Positions 7,627-16,787 of a DNA stretch of 64,000 bases are shown here, piece after piece. Origin of the DNA: Salegentibacter echinorum (GTDB lineage: Bacteria > Bacteroidota > Bacteroidia > Flavobacteriales > Flavobacteriaceae); the NCBI RefSeq assembly GCF_900129445.1, contig NZ_FQVT01000004.1:186001-250000 (forward strand), in the 5' to 3' direction. A model generated the notes under the pieces. It searched no databases and was not told where the DNA came from. It saw only the letters and a list, made by a program, of their open reading frames with translations. Position 1 is the first letter of the stretch, and the number at the start of each line of letters is the position of its first letter. The translations under genes and the position numbers were made by a program.

Positions 7627-9861
7627 TTAATCATTGTCTCTTCGATTTCTATTGTCTCTTCCTCTACGATCGTCACGACCACGGTTATCACGAGAACCAC
7701 GGTTGTCGCGATTGTTATCTCTTGGTGGACGAGCCTGGTAACCTTCTGGTTTTTCCAGTAGCGCTTTTCTAGAAACTTTTTCCTTACGGGTTTTTGGATC
7801 TACGCCAAAATATTTCACATCTAAAACGTCTCCCATATTAAGTACATCGGTTACGTTTTCGGTACGTTCCCAGGCAAGTTCAGAGATATGCAGCAATACT
7901 TCATTTCCTGGGGCTTCCAGGTATTCTACTACCACTCCAAAATCTAAAACTTTAATTACCTTCACTTCATAAACACTGCCTTTTTCTGGCTTAAAAGTAA
8001 GGGAATCTATTTTGGCAAGTACTTTATCAATACCTTCCTGACTGGTTCCTAAAATTTCAACAATACCTTCTTCGGTTTCAGGGTCTTCGTTAATTACGAT
8101 CTCAGTTCCTGTGGTTTTTTGAAGTTCCTGTATTGTTTTTCCACCGGGACCAATTAAGCCACCAATAAATTCGCCGGGTATTCTCCTGGTGATAATTTTT
8201 GGAGCGTGTGCTTTAACGTTTTCATTAGGTTCAGCAATCGTCTCGGTGATTTTGTCTAAAATATGTAATCTCCCATCACGAGCTTGCTTTAAAGCTTTAA
8301 CTAAAATCTCGTAAGGAAGACCTTTTACCTTAATATCCATTTGGCAGGCGGTAATACCATCTGCTGTTCCGGTTACTTTAAAATCCATATCGCCAAGGTG
8401 ATCTTCATCTCCTAGAATATCTGAAAGTACCGCGTGACGCTCCCCATCAGAAATTAATCCCATAGCGATACCAGAAACTGGTTTCTGCATCTTCACGCCC
8501 GCATCCATCATTGCCATTGTTCCCGCACAAACGGTAGCCATGGAAGAAGAACCGTTAGATTCTAAAATTTCAGAAACAACTCTTACCGTATAAGGATTGT
8601 TTTCTGGAAGCATTCCTTTTAAAGCGCGTTGTGCCAGGTTTCCATGACCAATTTCCCTTCTGGAAGTTCCTCTAATTGGGTAAGCTTCCCCGGTACAAAA
8701 TGGTGGGAAGTTGTAATGCAAATAGAAGGTTTCTTCACCCTGGTGCGTTGGCATATCTATGGTGTTCGATTCTCTAGAGGTACCCAGGGTTACTGTAGCT
8801 AAAGCTTGTGTTTCCCCACGGGTGAAAATGGAAGAACCGTGCACTGAGGGCAGGTAATCTATTTCACACCAAATTGGTCTAATTTCGTCGGTTTTTCTAC
8901 CGTCTAATCTAATTCCTTCAGCAAGAGTAAGTTCTCTAACTGCTTCCTTCTCGGTTTTGTTGAAATATTTTTTAATAAGTTTTTCGTTTTCCTCTAGCTC
9001 TTCTTCAGAAAATAAAGCTAAAACGTCTTCCTTAATTTGATCAAAAGCATCGGTACGTTCTTTTTTACCGTGACCACCTTTTGCAACTTCATAAATTTTG
9101 TCGTAAGCCGCTTCGTGTACTTTTTTCTCAATACTTTCGTCTTCTTCGCCTACGGCATATTCCCTAACCGGTTTTTTACCAAAAGCTTCTGCGAGACGCA
9201 ACTGTGCTTCGATTTGTTTTTTAATAGCTTCGTGAGCGAATTTAATAGCCTCGGCCATTTCTTCTTCTGAAATTTCTTTCATCTCACCTTCTACCATCAT
9301 TACAGAATCTTCAGAAGCACCAATAATCATATCGATGTCTGACTCTTGTAATTGAGCGCGGCTTGGATTAATTACAAATTCACCGTTAATCCTACCTACC
9401 CGGGCTTCAGAAATAGCAGTTTCAAAAGGAATATCAGAAAGCTGGATAGCGGCAGATGCTGCCAATCCTGCTAAAGCATCGGGCATTACTTCCTCGTCAT
9501 GAGACATTAACTGAATCATTACCTGAGTTTCTGTTTTGTAATCTGAAGGGAAAAGTGGTCGCAATACGCGGTCAACAATTCTCATAGTGAGGATTTCACC
9601 ATTACTTGGTCTTGCTTCTCTTTTAAAGAAACCGCCGGGATAACGACCTGCAGCCGCAAATTTTTCCCGGTAATCTACCGTTAATGGAAAGAAATCCATA
9701 GTGCTTTCTTTGTAAGAAGACACTACTGTACAAAGCAACATGGCGTTGCCCATTTTAACAACAACCGACCCGTGAGCCTGTTTTGCTAATTTTCCGGTTT
9801 CGAGGGAGATTTCTCTTCCATCTCCAAGATCGATAACCTCTTTAAATGTTTGTGGAATCAT
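7627..9861 (-). CDS. pnp: polyribonucleotide nucleotidyltransferase (PNPase)
   Basis: 3'-5' phosphorolytic exoribonuclease of RNA turnover, 744 residues. Two RNase PH-like domains (about 1-230 and 320-550) are joined by a helical linker; the second has the active-site segment [19 protein letters not shown] domain ([12 protein letters not shown]) and an S1 domain ([20 protein letters not shown]) follow. The last 40 or so residues are a low-complexity Arg/Asp/Asn tail, likely disordered and RNA-binding. It lies directly downstream of rpsO in the same direction, the classic rpsO-pnp order, but a terminator and a 315-nt leader separate them, so it probably has its own promoter. Confidence 0.98.
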   Translation of the reverse strand: MIPQTFKEVIDLGDGREISLETGKLAKQAHGSVVVKMGNAMLLCTVVSSYKESTMDFFPLTVDYREKFAAAGRYPGGFFKREARPSNGEILTMRIVDRVLRPLFPSDYKTETQVMIQLMSHDEEVMPDALAGLAASAAIQLSDIPFETAISEARVGRINGEFVINPSRAQLQESDIDMIIGASEDSVMMVEGEMKEISEEEMAEAIKFAHEAIKKQIEAQLRLAEAFGKKPVREYAVGEEDESIEKKVHEAAYDKIYEVAKGGHGKKERTDAFDQIKEDVLALFSEEELEENEKLIKKYFNKTEKEAVRELTLAEGIRLDGRKTDEIRPIWCEIDYLPSVHGSSIFTRGETQALATVTLGTSRESNTIDMPTHQGEETFYLHYNFPPFCTGEAYPIRGTSRREIGHGNLAQRALKGMLPENNPYTVRVVSEILESNGSSSMATVCAGTMAMMDAGVKMQKPVSGIAMGLISDGERHAVLSDILGDEDHLGDMDFKVTGTADGITACQMDIKVKGLPYEILVKALKQARDGRLHILDKITETIAEPNENVKAHAPKIITRRIPGEFIGGLIGPGGKTIQELQKTTGTEIVINEDPETEEGIVEILGTSQEGIDKVLAKIDSLTFKPEKGSVYEVKVIKVLDFGVVVEYLEAPGNEVLLHISELAWERTENVTDVLNMGDVLDVKYFGVDPKTRKEKVSRKALLEKPEGYQARPPRDNNRDNRGSRDNRGRDDRRGRDNRNRRDND

Positions 9862-10148
9862 AAGTTTTTGAATTCTTCGTTTGATCTGAATAACTTCACC
9901 AGATCTTCTTTGTTAAACAATGGTCTTCGCCTAAAACCCAGGCGAACGGGTGTTGTGTTGTTGTGTGTATTGTGTATAGACCAATGAAAAACTACTCTCT
10001 TTGAGCGACAATTTTACTCGATAATCGAGATTTACTCACTAGGTGAGAATTAAAATACTCCAATATTTAGATTAGAATATTCTTATTTTTGATATTGAGT
10101 GCCGTAGAATCATCACGGAGTAACTTACAATATCATTTTTATATAAAA
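9862..10148 (-). promoter_or_regulatory. long pnp leader with palindromes
   Basis: No gene is seen between rpsO and pnp. The minus-strand leader holds a short hairpin (arms TTCGCCT 9926-9932 and AGGCGAA 9940-9946) and three CTC...GAG units in a row: 9995-10005, CTCGATAATCGAG at 10017-10029 and CTCACTAGGTGAG at 10035-10047. A structured leader would suit a gene that is autoregulated in other bacteria, but that is an inference. Confidence 0.35.
10017..10047. repeat. tandem CTC-N7-GAG palindromes
   Basis: CTCGATAATCGAG and CTCACTAGGTGAG are two 13-bp palindromes 5 nt apart. Related copies lie at 11447-11459 and 49737-49750, with half copies near 11521 and 26622. Confidence 0.5.
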
Positions 10149-10171
10149 AAAGGGGGCGTAAAGCCCCCTTT
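10149..10171 (-). terminator. intrinsic terminator of rpsO
   Basis: AAAGGGGGC (10149-10157) pairs with GCCCCCTTT (10163-10171) over a 5-nt loop; a long T run follows on the minus strand. Confidence 0.9.
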
Positions 10172-10176
10172 GAAAT

Positions 10177-10446
10177 TTATTTTCTTAATCCTAATTCTTT
10201 AATGATGGCACGATATCTCATAATATCTTTCTTCATTAAATAATCAAGTAAGCTTCGTCTTTTACCTACCAGTCTTACCAGGGAACGCTCAGAGTTATAG
10301 TCTTTACGATTCGATTTAAGGTGCTCTGAAAGGTGTGCAATTCGATAAGTAAATAGGGCGATTTGTCCCTCGGCAGAACCTGTGTCGGTTTTACTCTTAC
10401 CGTGCTTTTCAAAAATTTCTTCTTTCTTTTCTTTTGCTAAATACAT
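10177..10446 (-). CDS. rpsO: 30S ribosomal protein S15
   Basis: An 89-residue primary 16S rRNA-binding protein of the small-subunit platform. It has the S15 signatures TGSAEGQIALFTYRI, HLSEHLKSNRKDYNSER and LVGKRRSLLDYL and the normal length. It starts with ATG, with a -7 box (TATCTTTG, minus strand, 10500-10507) about 55 nt upstream. A strong terminator follows, then the pnp leader. Confidence 0.98.
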   Translation of the reverse strand: MYLAKEKKEEIFEKHGKSKTDTGSAEGQIALFTYRIAHLSEHLKSNRKDYNSERSLVRLVGKRRSLLDYLMKKDIMRYRAIIKELGLRK

Positions 10447-10499
10447 TCCAATATTAATTTTAATGATTTTTATGTATTGACAGTTTATCCATCAGGCGG

Positions 10500-10507
10500 C
10501 AAAGATA
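10500..10507 (-). promoter_or_regulatory. -7 promoter box for rpsO
   Basis: Minus-strand TATCTTTG, a perfect TAnnTTTG match, placed to give an mRNA leader of roughly 45 nt. Confidence 0.6.
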
Positions 10508-10556
10508 CTACTTTCTTTAAAAACACCTACTTTAAGTTTCTTTTTTTGAAAAAAAG

Positions 10557-11414
10557 TTAAGCTCTTACAGGATTATTCTGAATAAGATCCAGGTAAAGGT
10601 TTACTTTGTCTTTAAGCTCGGACCTTTTAGTGATAAAATCCAGAAAGCCGTGTTCTTTAAGAAACTCTGAAGTTTGAAAATCTTTAGGAAGATCTTTTCC
10701 TGTGGTATCTTTTACAACCCTTGGACCCGCAAAGCCAATTAAAGCTCCGGGTTCAGAAATATTAATATCGCCTAGCATGGCAAAGGAAGCAGTGGTTCCA
10801 CCAGTGGTGGGATCTGTTGCGAGGGAAATGTATGGCAACCTGGCTTCAGCCATTTGCGCTAATTTTACCGAAGTTTTAGCAAGCTGCATAAGCGACAGAG
10901 CTGCTTCCTGCATTCTTGCACCTCCAGATTTAGAGATAATCATTAAAGGAAGTTGGTTCTTAATGGCATAATCTGCAGCGCGAGTAATTTTCTCGCCCAC
11001 TACAGATCCCATAGAACCTCCAATAAACCTAAAATCCATACATGCAATTACTAATTCTTTTCCTTTAGATTTACCAACCGCGGTGCGAACGGCATCCTTA
11101 AGTTGGGTTTTTTCCTGGGCTTCTTTTAGGCGTTCGGTGTATTTTTTTGTGTCCTTAAAATCTAAAGGATCTTTAGAAGTCATATTTTTATCTAACTCCT
11201 TGAATTCATTATCGTCAAAAAGGATCTTAAAGTATTCTTTACTGCCAATTCTTACGTGATAACCGTCTTCAGGACTCACATAAAAGTTACTTTCCAGTTG
11301 TTCGGCATCTACAATTTTCCCCGTTGGGGATTTGTACCAAAGCCCTTTGGGAACATCTTTTTTTTGCTCTGTTGGGGTTTGAATTCCTTTTTGTGTTCTT
11401 TTAAACCAAGCCAT
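10557..11414 (-). CDS. accD: acetyl-CoA carboxylase carboxyltransferase subunit beta
   Basis: Transfers the carboxyl group from biotin to acetyl-CoA, making malonyl-CoA for fatty acid synthesis; it should pair with AccA, which is not in this window. The 285-residue protein has the crotonase-fold core with [31 protein letters not shown] and GFAGPRVV. The N-terminal zinc ribbon of the E. coli type is present only as a shell: the four Cys positions are Ser29, Gly32, Ser47 and Asp50, while the flanking WYK and VSPED patterns align well. It thus cannot bind zinc there. The start is ATG. Confidence 0.96.
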   Translation of the reverse strand: MAWFKRTQKGIQTPTEQKKDVPKGLWYKSPTGKIVDAEQLESNFYVSPEDGYHVRIGSKEYFKILFDDNEFKELDKNMTSKDPLDFKDTKKYTERLKEAQEKTQLKDAVRTAVGKSKGKELVIACMDFRFIGGSMGSVVGEKITRAADYAIKNQLPLMIISKSGGARMQEAALSLMQLAKTSVKLAQMAEARLPYISLATDPTTGGTTASFAMLGDINISEPGALIGFAGPRVVKDTTGKDLPKDFQTSEFLKEHGFLDFITKRSELKDKVNLYLDLIQNNPVRA

Positions 11415-11446
11415 TTATTTTCAGGTTTCAGGATTAAATTTATTCA

Positions 11447-11459
11447 CTCGATCATCGAG
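11447..11459. repeat. CTCGATCATCGAG palindrome
   Basis: A 13-bp perfect palindrome (bar the centre base) upstream of accD, of the same form as the one in the pnp leader (10017) and near 49737. Confidence 0.5.
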
Positions 11460-11535
11460 AGTAAAATGCTTCGAGACATGCCCGAGGTATTTTATTGCAA
11501 AATAAACTAAAAAATTTCTAATAATCGAAATTAAA

Positions 11536-11567
11536 AAAGCAGCCGGAGTTTTAATTCCAGCTGCTTT
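11536..11567 (-). terminator. intrinsic terminator of fbaA
   Basis: AAAGCAGCCGGA (11536-11547) pairs with TCCAGCTGCTTT (11556-11567) with one mismatch; the minus-strand stem ends in a run of six T. Confidence 0.85.
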
Positions 11568-11579
11568 AAAAATTAGATT

Positions 11580-12647
11580 TTATAAAGTGTTTACGTTGTT
11601 AAGATCTTCAAAAGCCTTTTTAAGTCGGGCTTTAAATGTTAATTCACCTTCACGTAACCATTTTCTTGGGTCGTAATGTTTTTTGTTAGGTACATCTTCT
11701 CCTTCAGGATTACCTATTTGGTTAGCAAGGTAATCTTTCTTTTCTCCCATATAATCGCGAACGCCTTCCAGGTATGCATATTGAAGATCTGTATCGATAT
11801 TCATTTTAATTACACCATAGCCAATCGCCTCTTTAATTTCTTCAACAGTAGAACCGCTTCCGCCGTGGAAAACAAAATCAATATGATTCTCACCTACATT
11901 GTAGTTTTTGGTAATATACTCTTGTGAGTTTTTAAGAATTTTTGGCGTTAGTTTTACGTTTCCGGGTTTGTAAACTCCGTGAACATTACCAAATGCTGCA
12001 GCAATGGTAAACTGGTCGCTAACTTTACTTAATTCCTCATAGGCATAAGCAACTTCTTCTGGTTGTGTGTATAATTTTGAAGAATCCACATCGGTATTGT
12101 CAACACCATCTTCTTCACCACCGGTAATTCCAAGTTCAATTTCTAAAGTCATACCCATTTTGCTCATGCGCTCAAGATATTTCTTGCAAATTTCCATGTT
12201 CTCTTCAATAGGCTCTTCAGATAAATCTATCATATGCGAGCTATAAAGTGGCTTGCCAAACTGCTTGAAGTGTTCCTCGCTGGCATCCAGTAAACCATCT
12301 ATCCAGGGAAGTAGTTTTTTAGCACAATGGTCTGTATGTAGAATAACTGTTACCCCATATTGTTTTGCCAGTTCGTGAATATGCTTTGCACCTGCTACAC
12401 CACCTGCGATAGCGGCTTTTTCATTTTCATTAGATAATCCCTTACCGGCATTAAATTGTGCACCTCCATTGGAATATTGAATAATAACGGGTGAGTTTAA
12501 TTCGGCCGCAGTTTCCATAACCGCGTTAGCGCTACTGGAGCTTATTACATTCACTGCGGGAAGGGCAAAACCTTTTTCCTTGGCAAATTTAAAAATTTCC
12601 TGTACTTCTTTTCCTGTGGCTACGCCGGGCTTAATGTTGTGACTCAT
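11580..12647 (-). CDS. fbaA: class II fructose-bisphosphate aldolase
   Basis: Zinc-dependent aldolase of glycolysis and gluconeogenesis that cleaves fructose 1,6-bisphosphate. About 355 residues, the length of the E. coli FbaA type. Visible signatures are FALPAVNVISSSS, VILHTDHCAK with the zinc-binding and catalytic Asp-His, GITGGEEDGVD, GNVHGVYKPG and FHGGSGS. The start is the ATG that gives MSHNIKPG, matching the family N-terminus; an open stretch eight codons longer would begin with GTG directly at the promoter box. That box, minus-strand TATTTTTG at 12671-12678, supports the shorter start. Confidence 0.97.
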   Translation of the reverse strand: MSHNIKPGVATGKEVQEIFKFAKEKGFALPAVNVISSSSANAVMETAAELNSPVIIQYSNGGAQFNAGKGLSNENEKAAIAGGVAGAKHIHELAKQYGVTVILHTDHCAKKLLPWIDGLLDASEEHFKQFGKPLYSSHMIDLSEEPIEENMEICKKYLERMSKMGMTLEIELGITGGEEDGVDNTDVDSSKLYTQPEEVAYAYEELSKVSDQFTIAAAFGNVHGVYKPGNVKLTPKILKNSQEYITKNYNVGENHIDFVFHGGSGSTVEEIKEAIGYGVIKMNIDTDLQYAYLEGVRDYMGEKKDYLANQIGNPEGEDVPNKKHYDPRKWLREGELTFKARLKKAFEDLNNVNTL

Positions 12648-12670
12648 AATTTTTAGTTGAATTAGAACCA

Positions 12671-12678
12671 CAAAAATA
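12671..12678 (-). promoter_or_regulatory. -7 promoter box for fbaA
   Basis: Minus-strand TATTTTTG matches TAnnTTTG and lies 23 nt before the chosen ATG. Confidence 0.5.
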
Positions 12679-12693
12679 CGAAAATATGTTGGC

Positions 12694-15267
12694 TTAAAAA
12701 GGATAATTGATACCTACATTATATACTGCATGGCCAAAGTTGTAATCCCTAAACCATCTGTTCTCTTCGGGAAGGGCAGGATCGTAAGTTTTAAAGCCAA
12801 TATCAAAGCGAAGTACAAAGAAATTAAAGTCATATCTCAAGCCGAAGCCAGAGCCTACCGCTATATCTTTTAAATCTGAAAAAGAAGTGAATGTGGCGGC
12901 TTCTTCTTCTACAATATCCAGTACATTCCAAATATTACCTACATCAATAAAAATGGCTGAATTTAACGAGCCGAAAAGATTGTATCGATATTCAGCATTT
13001 AAAGCAAGTTTAAGGTTGGCTTCATTAAATTCATTGCGGCCACCGCTGCTGCCCGGGCCAAGATCATAAGCGCGCCAGGCTCGGTTATCATTGGGGCCGC
13101 CTGCAAAAAAACTTCTTACAAATGGAATACTATTGGCATTACCATAAGGAATAGCAATCCCACCAAAAGCCCTAACTGCAAAAATGTTTTTGTGCCCCAG
13201 GTCCCAGTGTTTAATAAAATCCAGTTCTGTTTTTATATACTGTGAAAAGTTTACTCCTAGAATTTCGTAATTTCCGGCTCTGTTTTTTTCCATTCCCCCA
13301 AGTGCAGATGCCGCCTGCAAAATATTTCCAGCGGCTTCTATCTTAAACCTAAAACGGGTGAATTCCCTGTCGTAGAGATTCTTTTTGGTGTTCCAGAGGT
13401 AAGTATAATTTGATGCGAATATTAAGTTGTTTTCGGTTAACCTGTTTTTTCGTTCCCTAATATTTTTTACCAGCTGGGTTTGATCTTCGTTTAGTCCGGT
13501 GGTGCCTCCTGTTTCTTCGGTGACATCTTCAATGAAATTTTCGGCCCCGGTAGGGATACTCAATAAACCATCTTTATCTAAATAAGAAGGTTGTGTTACA
13601 ATACTTCCCGATTGCAATATTTCATTTAACTCGTTATAGGAATTGCGATACACATTAAAATAATTGTCGGTATTTAAATTCCTTACATATTGGATGTTCA
13701 GTAAATCCAGCCTATTTGAAAGTTTTTTAGAAGGCGTCCACCGGTAATTTAAAATCCCCGAGAGGTTACGTTTGTCTAACCCAATATTGGTCTGAGTACT
13801 TATGCCGACACTTAAAGATGTAAAGGGCGACATAAACTTAGGAATTAGTTTTTCGGTATTAAAAGGTAAGAATATTCGGGGGAACGTAAGTTTTAGATCG
13901 GCTCCTATTTCAGAAATATCAAAAAAGTGGTTGGTGTTCTTGCTGGCGGCAGCATCGGTAGCGGCACCAACGCTTCCACGTCCCGAAATTTCAAAATTTT
14001 CGGCCCCGTTAAAAACGTTCCTAATTAAAAGAGAACCTCCAAAGCCAATTCCGAATTTCTGAATATTACTTTGCGAAAGATCAAAATCGAATCCTAAAGA
14101 ATACTTAGGCTGCGGACTCAAAAAGATATTCGCTTGAAGATTGGTTTGAGTAGAATCAGAAGGATCTGGGGTGAATTGAATATTGGGGTATTTAAAAATG
14201 CGCAAAGAGTTTAACCTGCTATAGGTGCGACTTCTGGAGAGGTCGCTATAAATATTACCGGGTTTGATGAAAATTGCATCGGTAATTGCTTCAGGCTTGT
14301 AGCGCAACTCCTCAAAACTGTAAATAGAATAGCCTTCATCTGTAGTCACACTGTCGCTAATTGGCTCGTTCCTATTGGCATATTTATAATCTGTAAAAAT
14401 GTTAACCTTGCTTATTTTATGGACCTTAAAAGGAACTCTATTGGTGGTGTCCTGGTCTGAAGCAAACCTGTTTTTTATAATTATTTTTGTATTTACTTTT
14501 TTATTGGTGTTAATAGTATCTGCTTCAAAACTAATGTATTCCTGGTCAAAATTATAAACACCATTATTCCTGAATAATGAAGTAAGCCTGTCTCTTTCAT
14601 TATTAATGGCAATAGTATTATATTGCTGTCCCTCGTTTATAATAGAGTTTTGCTCGTATTCCCGATATAACGAATCAATTACTTTTGAAGAAATTTGGGT
14701 GGTGATAGAATCTAAATGATAAGGTTCACCTGTGCTTACATTATATTTAACTTTAGCCCTTTTTCTTCTGTTTTCCAGTTGAACTATTTCATAATCTGTC
14801 TCTACATTAAACCAACCATTGTTCCAGTACCATGAATTAAGCCGGTTTACCGATTTCTTAGCATCTTTCTTGTTTGCTAAAACCGGCGCTTCCCCGCCAT
14901 CTTTCAACCATTGGTTGAATCTTTTTCTGGAATTAAGAAATTTCTCAAACTGTTTGTGAGAAAGTATATAGTTTAATTTTTTCCTTTTGCTTTCGTTCTC
15001 CAGGAATTTTTCACTTAGGATAGAATCAATATTAGGCCGGGCAAGGTTGTAAAAATAGAGTTTTAAAGGAAGTCCCAGTAACGTGGTATTCGGTTTTTGG
15101 TCTAGTTGATTGTATATTTTGGCATCATTAATCTTCTCTCTATTTAAGAATATTTCATTGTCCGTAAGCAATTGTTTATCTCCCGGTACACGTTTAACGG
15201 CATTACAGGAAACTAAAAAAAGCAGGCTTAAAAAAAATAATGATATTTTTGTGAAATGCCGATTCAA
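12694..15267 (-). CDS. tamL: TamL-type lipoprotein of the BamA/TamA family
   Basis: An 857-residue outer-membrane assembly protein. A lipoprotein signal ends at Cys21 (FLVSC), followed by POTRA-like periplasmic domains up to roughly residue 350 and a C-terminal Omp85 barrel with FFAGGPNDNRAW (the lid-lock type motif near residue 725) and a terminal aromatic strand ending NYPF. A lipid-anchored TamA relative is typical of Bacteroidota, where it is called TamL. The start is TTG; no ATG is available in this frame before the signal sequence. A -7 box lies at 15288-15295, back to back with the promoter of the divergent RNA methyltransferase gene. It works in insertion of outer-membrane proteins. 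Confidence 0.88.
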   Translation of the reverse strand: MNRHFTKISLFFLSLLFLVSCNAVKRVPGDKQLLTDNEIFLNREKINDAKIYNQLDQKPNTTLLGLPLKLYFYNLARPNIDSILSEKFLENESKRKKLNYILSHKQFEKFLNSRKRFNQWLKDGGEAPVLANKKDAKKSVNRLNSWYWNNGWFNVETDYEIVQLENRRKRAKVKYNVSTGEPYHLDSITTQISSKVIDSLYREYEQNSIINEGQQYNTIAINNERDRLTSLFRNNGVYNFDQEYISFEADTINTNKKVNTKIIIKNRFASDQDTTNRVPFKVHKISKVNIFTDYKYANRNEPISDSVTTDEGYSIYSFEELRYKPEAITDAIFIKPGNIYSDLSRSRTYSRLNSLRIFKYPNIQFTPDPSDSTQTNLQANIFLSPQPKYSLGFDFDLSQSNIQKFGIGFGGSLLIRNVFNGAENFEISGRGSVGAATDAAASKNTNHFFDISEIGADLKLTFPRIFLPFNTEKLIPKFMSPFTSLSVGISTQTNIGLDKRNLSGILNYRWTPSKKLSNRLDLLNIQYVRNLNTDNYFNVYRNSYNELNEILQSGSIVTQPSYLDKDGLLSIPTGAENFIEDVTEETGGTTGLNEDQTQLVKNIRERKNRLTENNLIFASNYTYLWNTKKNLYDREFTRFRFKIEAAGNILQAASALGGMEKNRAGNYEILGVNFSQYIKTELDFIKHWDLGHKNIFAVRAFGGIAIPYGNANSIPFVRSFFAGGPNDNRAWRAYDLGPGSSGGRNEFNEANLKLALNAEYRYNLFGSLNSAIFIDVGNIWNVLDIVEEEAATFTSFSDLKDIAVGSGFGLRYDFNFFVLRFDIGFKTYDPALPEENRWFRDYNFGHAVYNVGINYPF

Positions 15268-15287
15268 ACAATCATTTTTTAAGAATT

Positions 15288-15295
15288 CAAAAGTA
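15288..15295 (-). promoter_or_regulatory. -7 promoter box for tamL (divergent promoter region)
   Basis: Minus-strand TACTTTTG. The plus-strand near-match TACATTTT at 15294-15301 could serve the divergent gene at 15306; the two share only a 38-nt intergenic gap. Confidence 0.5.
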
Positions 15296-15305
15296 CATTT
15301 TTTGT

Positions 15306-16040
15306 ATGGTTAGTAAAAGCCAAATTAAGTTAATAACCAGTCTTGCACAAAAAAAATATCGCTCACGCCAGGGCTTATTTGTAGTAGAGGGTTTAAAAAG
15401 TATTAGGGAATTCTTAGCGGCTAATTTTGTCTTAGAAGTTCTTTACACCACGGGGGAACGTTTTAATGTTTCGGCGAGTAAATTAAATGAAGTGAATGAA
15501 GCAGCATTAAAAAAAATATCTTTTTTAAAAACACCTCAAAAAGCGCTGGCTGTTTTTAAAATTCCCGGAGAGAAGAATATAGATTTTCCACAATTTTATC
15601 TGGCTTTAGATGGTATTAGGGATCCCGGCAATTTAGGGACAATCATTAGGCTTTGTGATTGGTATGGTATGCAAAAACTGGTGTGTTCTAAAGATACGGT
15701 AGATTGTTTTAACCCGAAGGTAGTGCAGGCTAGTATGGGCTCGCTCGCCCGGGTAAATGTGGTTTATACAGGGCTTACCAAGCATTTGGAATCTTGCGGC
15801 TTACCTGTTTTTGGTGCTTTTATGGACGGGGAAAATGTTTATACTTCAAAATTACCGACGCAGGGAGTTTTAGTCATGGGCAATGAAGCCAATGGGATTT
15901 CCGAAGAAATTTTACCGCTCATTACGCATAAAATCAGTATCCCGCAATTTGGGGAAATTCAGGAAACCGAGAGTTTAAATGTAGCCACGGCTTCAGCTAT
16001 TCTAATGAGCGAATTTAAAAGAGCTGACTTTACCCGGTAA
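15306..16040 (+). CDS. TrmH/SpoU-family RNA 2'-O-methyltransferase
   Basis: A 244-residue SPOUT-class methyltransferase that uses S-adenosylmethionine to methylate the 2'-OH of an rRNA or tRNA nucleotide. The N-terminal substrate-binding part (QGLFVVEGLKSIREFL) is followed by the knotted catalytic domain: motif 1 DGIRDPGNLGTIIRL, motif 2 MGNEANGI and motif 3 ESLNVATASAIL. The catalytic Arg is in motif 1. It starts with ATG a few bases after its likely -7 box, so the transcript is nearly leaderless. It is divergent from tamL; the exact RNA target cannot be read from sequence. Confidence 0.92.
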   Translation: MVSKSQIKLITSLAQKKYRSRQGLFVVEGLKSIREFLAANFVLEVLYTTGERFNVSASKLNEVNEAALKKISFLKTPQKALAVFKIPGEKNIDFPQFYLALDGIRDPGNLGTIIRLCDWYGMQKLVCSKDTVDCFNPKVVQASMGSLARVNVVYTGLTKHLESCGLPVFGAFMDGENVYTSKLPTQGVLVMGNEANGISEEILPLITHKISIPQFGEIQETESLNVATASAILMSEFKRADFTR

Positions 16041-16111
16041 TTATACTTTTGAAATAATTAGCTTCACTTGTTGAATACAAATGTTCCTAATAATTTATTC
16101 TGAAGTAATTC

Positions 16112-16783
16112 TTATTGAAAAGTGAAATTTATAAATATTGCACGCGATCGCAAAGCGTCTACTTGTCTTAATTCTGCACCACTAAGTTTATTCTTCTCAT
16201 CATTTATAGTGAAAACGCCGCGTATTGACGGGGAGAACTTAAAATAGTATAGGTATAAATCTACTCCCAGGCCAATTTCATAGTTATAATTAATCGTTTT
16301 TAAACTGAATTTTTCTTCTGGGTTGTCTTCACCACTGGAAAGGTTTATCGAAGTAGATAATCCACCAATAATAAACGGTTTAAAATTATTCTTTCTATCT
16401 GCAGAAAATTTCAATAATAACGGAATATGAATATAGGTGGAGGTGATTTCATCAAATTCACGGGTTGATGGACTTCTAAAATTACGGGTGTTAAAATTCA
16501 CTCCTGGAGCTAAACGTAAATCCAGATTATTGTTTAATCTTAAGTTTCCTAAAAGACCAACATTAAAACCAATAGACTTGCTAATTATAAGATCTCTACC
16601 GCTGGGTTGCGGTTCATCATTATAATCGAATTTAAAATCGTAGGTGTTAAATCCCAGGAAATAACCCCAGGAAAATCTTTGTTTATCAAAATTTGCGTTA
16701 TTAATAATCTTATCTCCCGAGAATAATTGGGCATAACTAAATTGAACACAAAAGAGTAGGCTTAGGACAAAAAATTTCTTCAT
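16112..16783 (-). CDS. porT: type IX secretion/gliding protein PorT
   Basis: A 223-residue outer-membrane beta-barrel protein of the PorT family, needed for T9SS. A Sec signal peptide (MKKFFVLSLLFCVQFSYAQ) is followed by alternating beta-strand segments typical of the porT/outer-membrane beta-barrel fold and a final aromatic residue pattern (FINFTFQ). The ATG is chosen because it opens the signal peptide and lies 4 nt after the menG stop; an open stretch 13 codons longer would run into menG. The menG-porT order is widely kept in Flavobacteriia, which supports the call. Confidence 0.88.
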   Translation of the reverse strand: MKKFFVLSLLFCVQFSYAQLFSGDKIINNANFDKQRFSWGYFLGFNTYDFKFDYNDEPQPSGRDLIISKSIGFNVGLLGNLRLNNNLDLRLAPGVNFNTRNFRSPSTREFDEITSTYIHIPLLLKFSADRKNNFKPFIIGGLSTSINLSSGEDNPEEKFSLKTINYNYEIGLGVDLYLYYFKFSPSIRGVFTINDEKNKLSGAELRQVDALRSRAIFINFTFQ

Positions 16784-16787
16784 AGTA

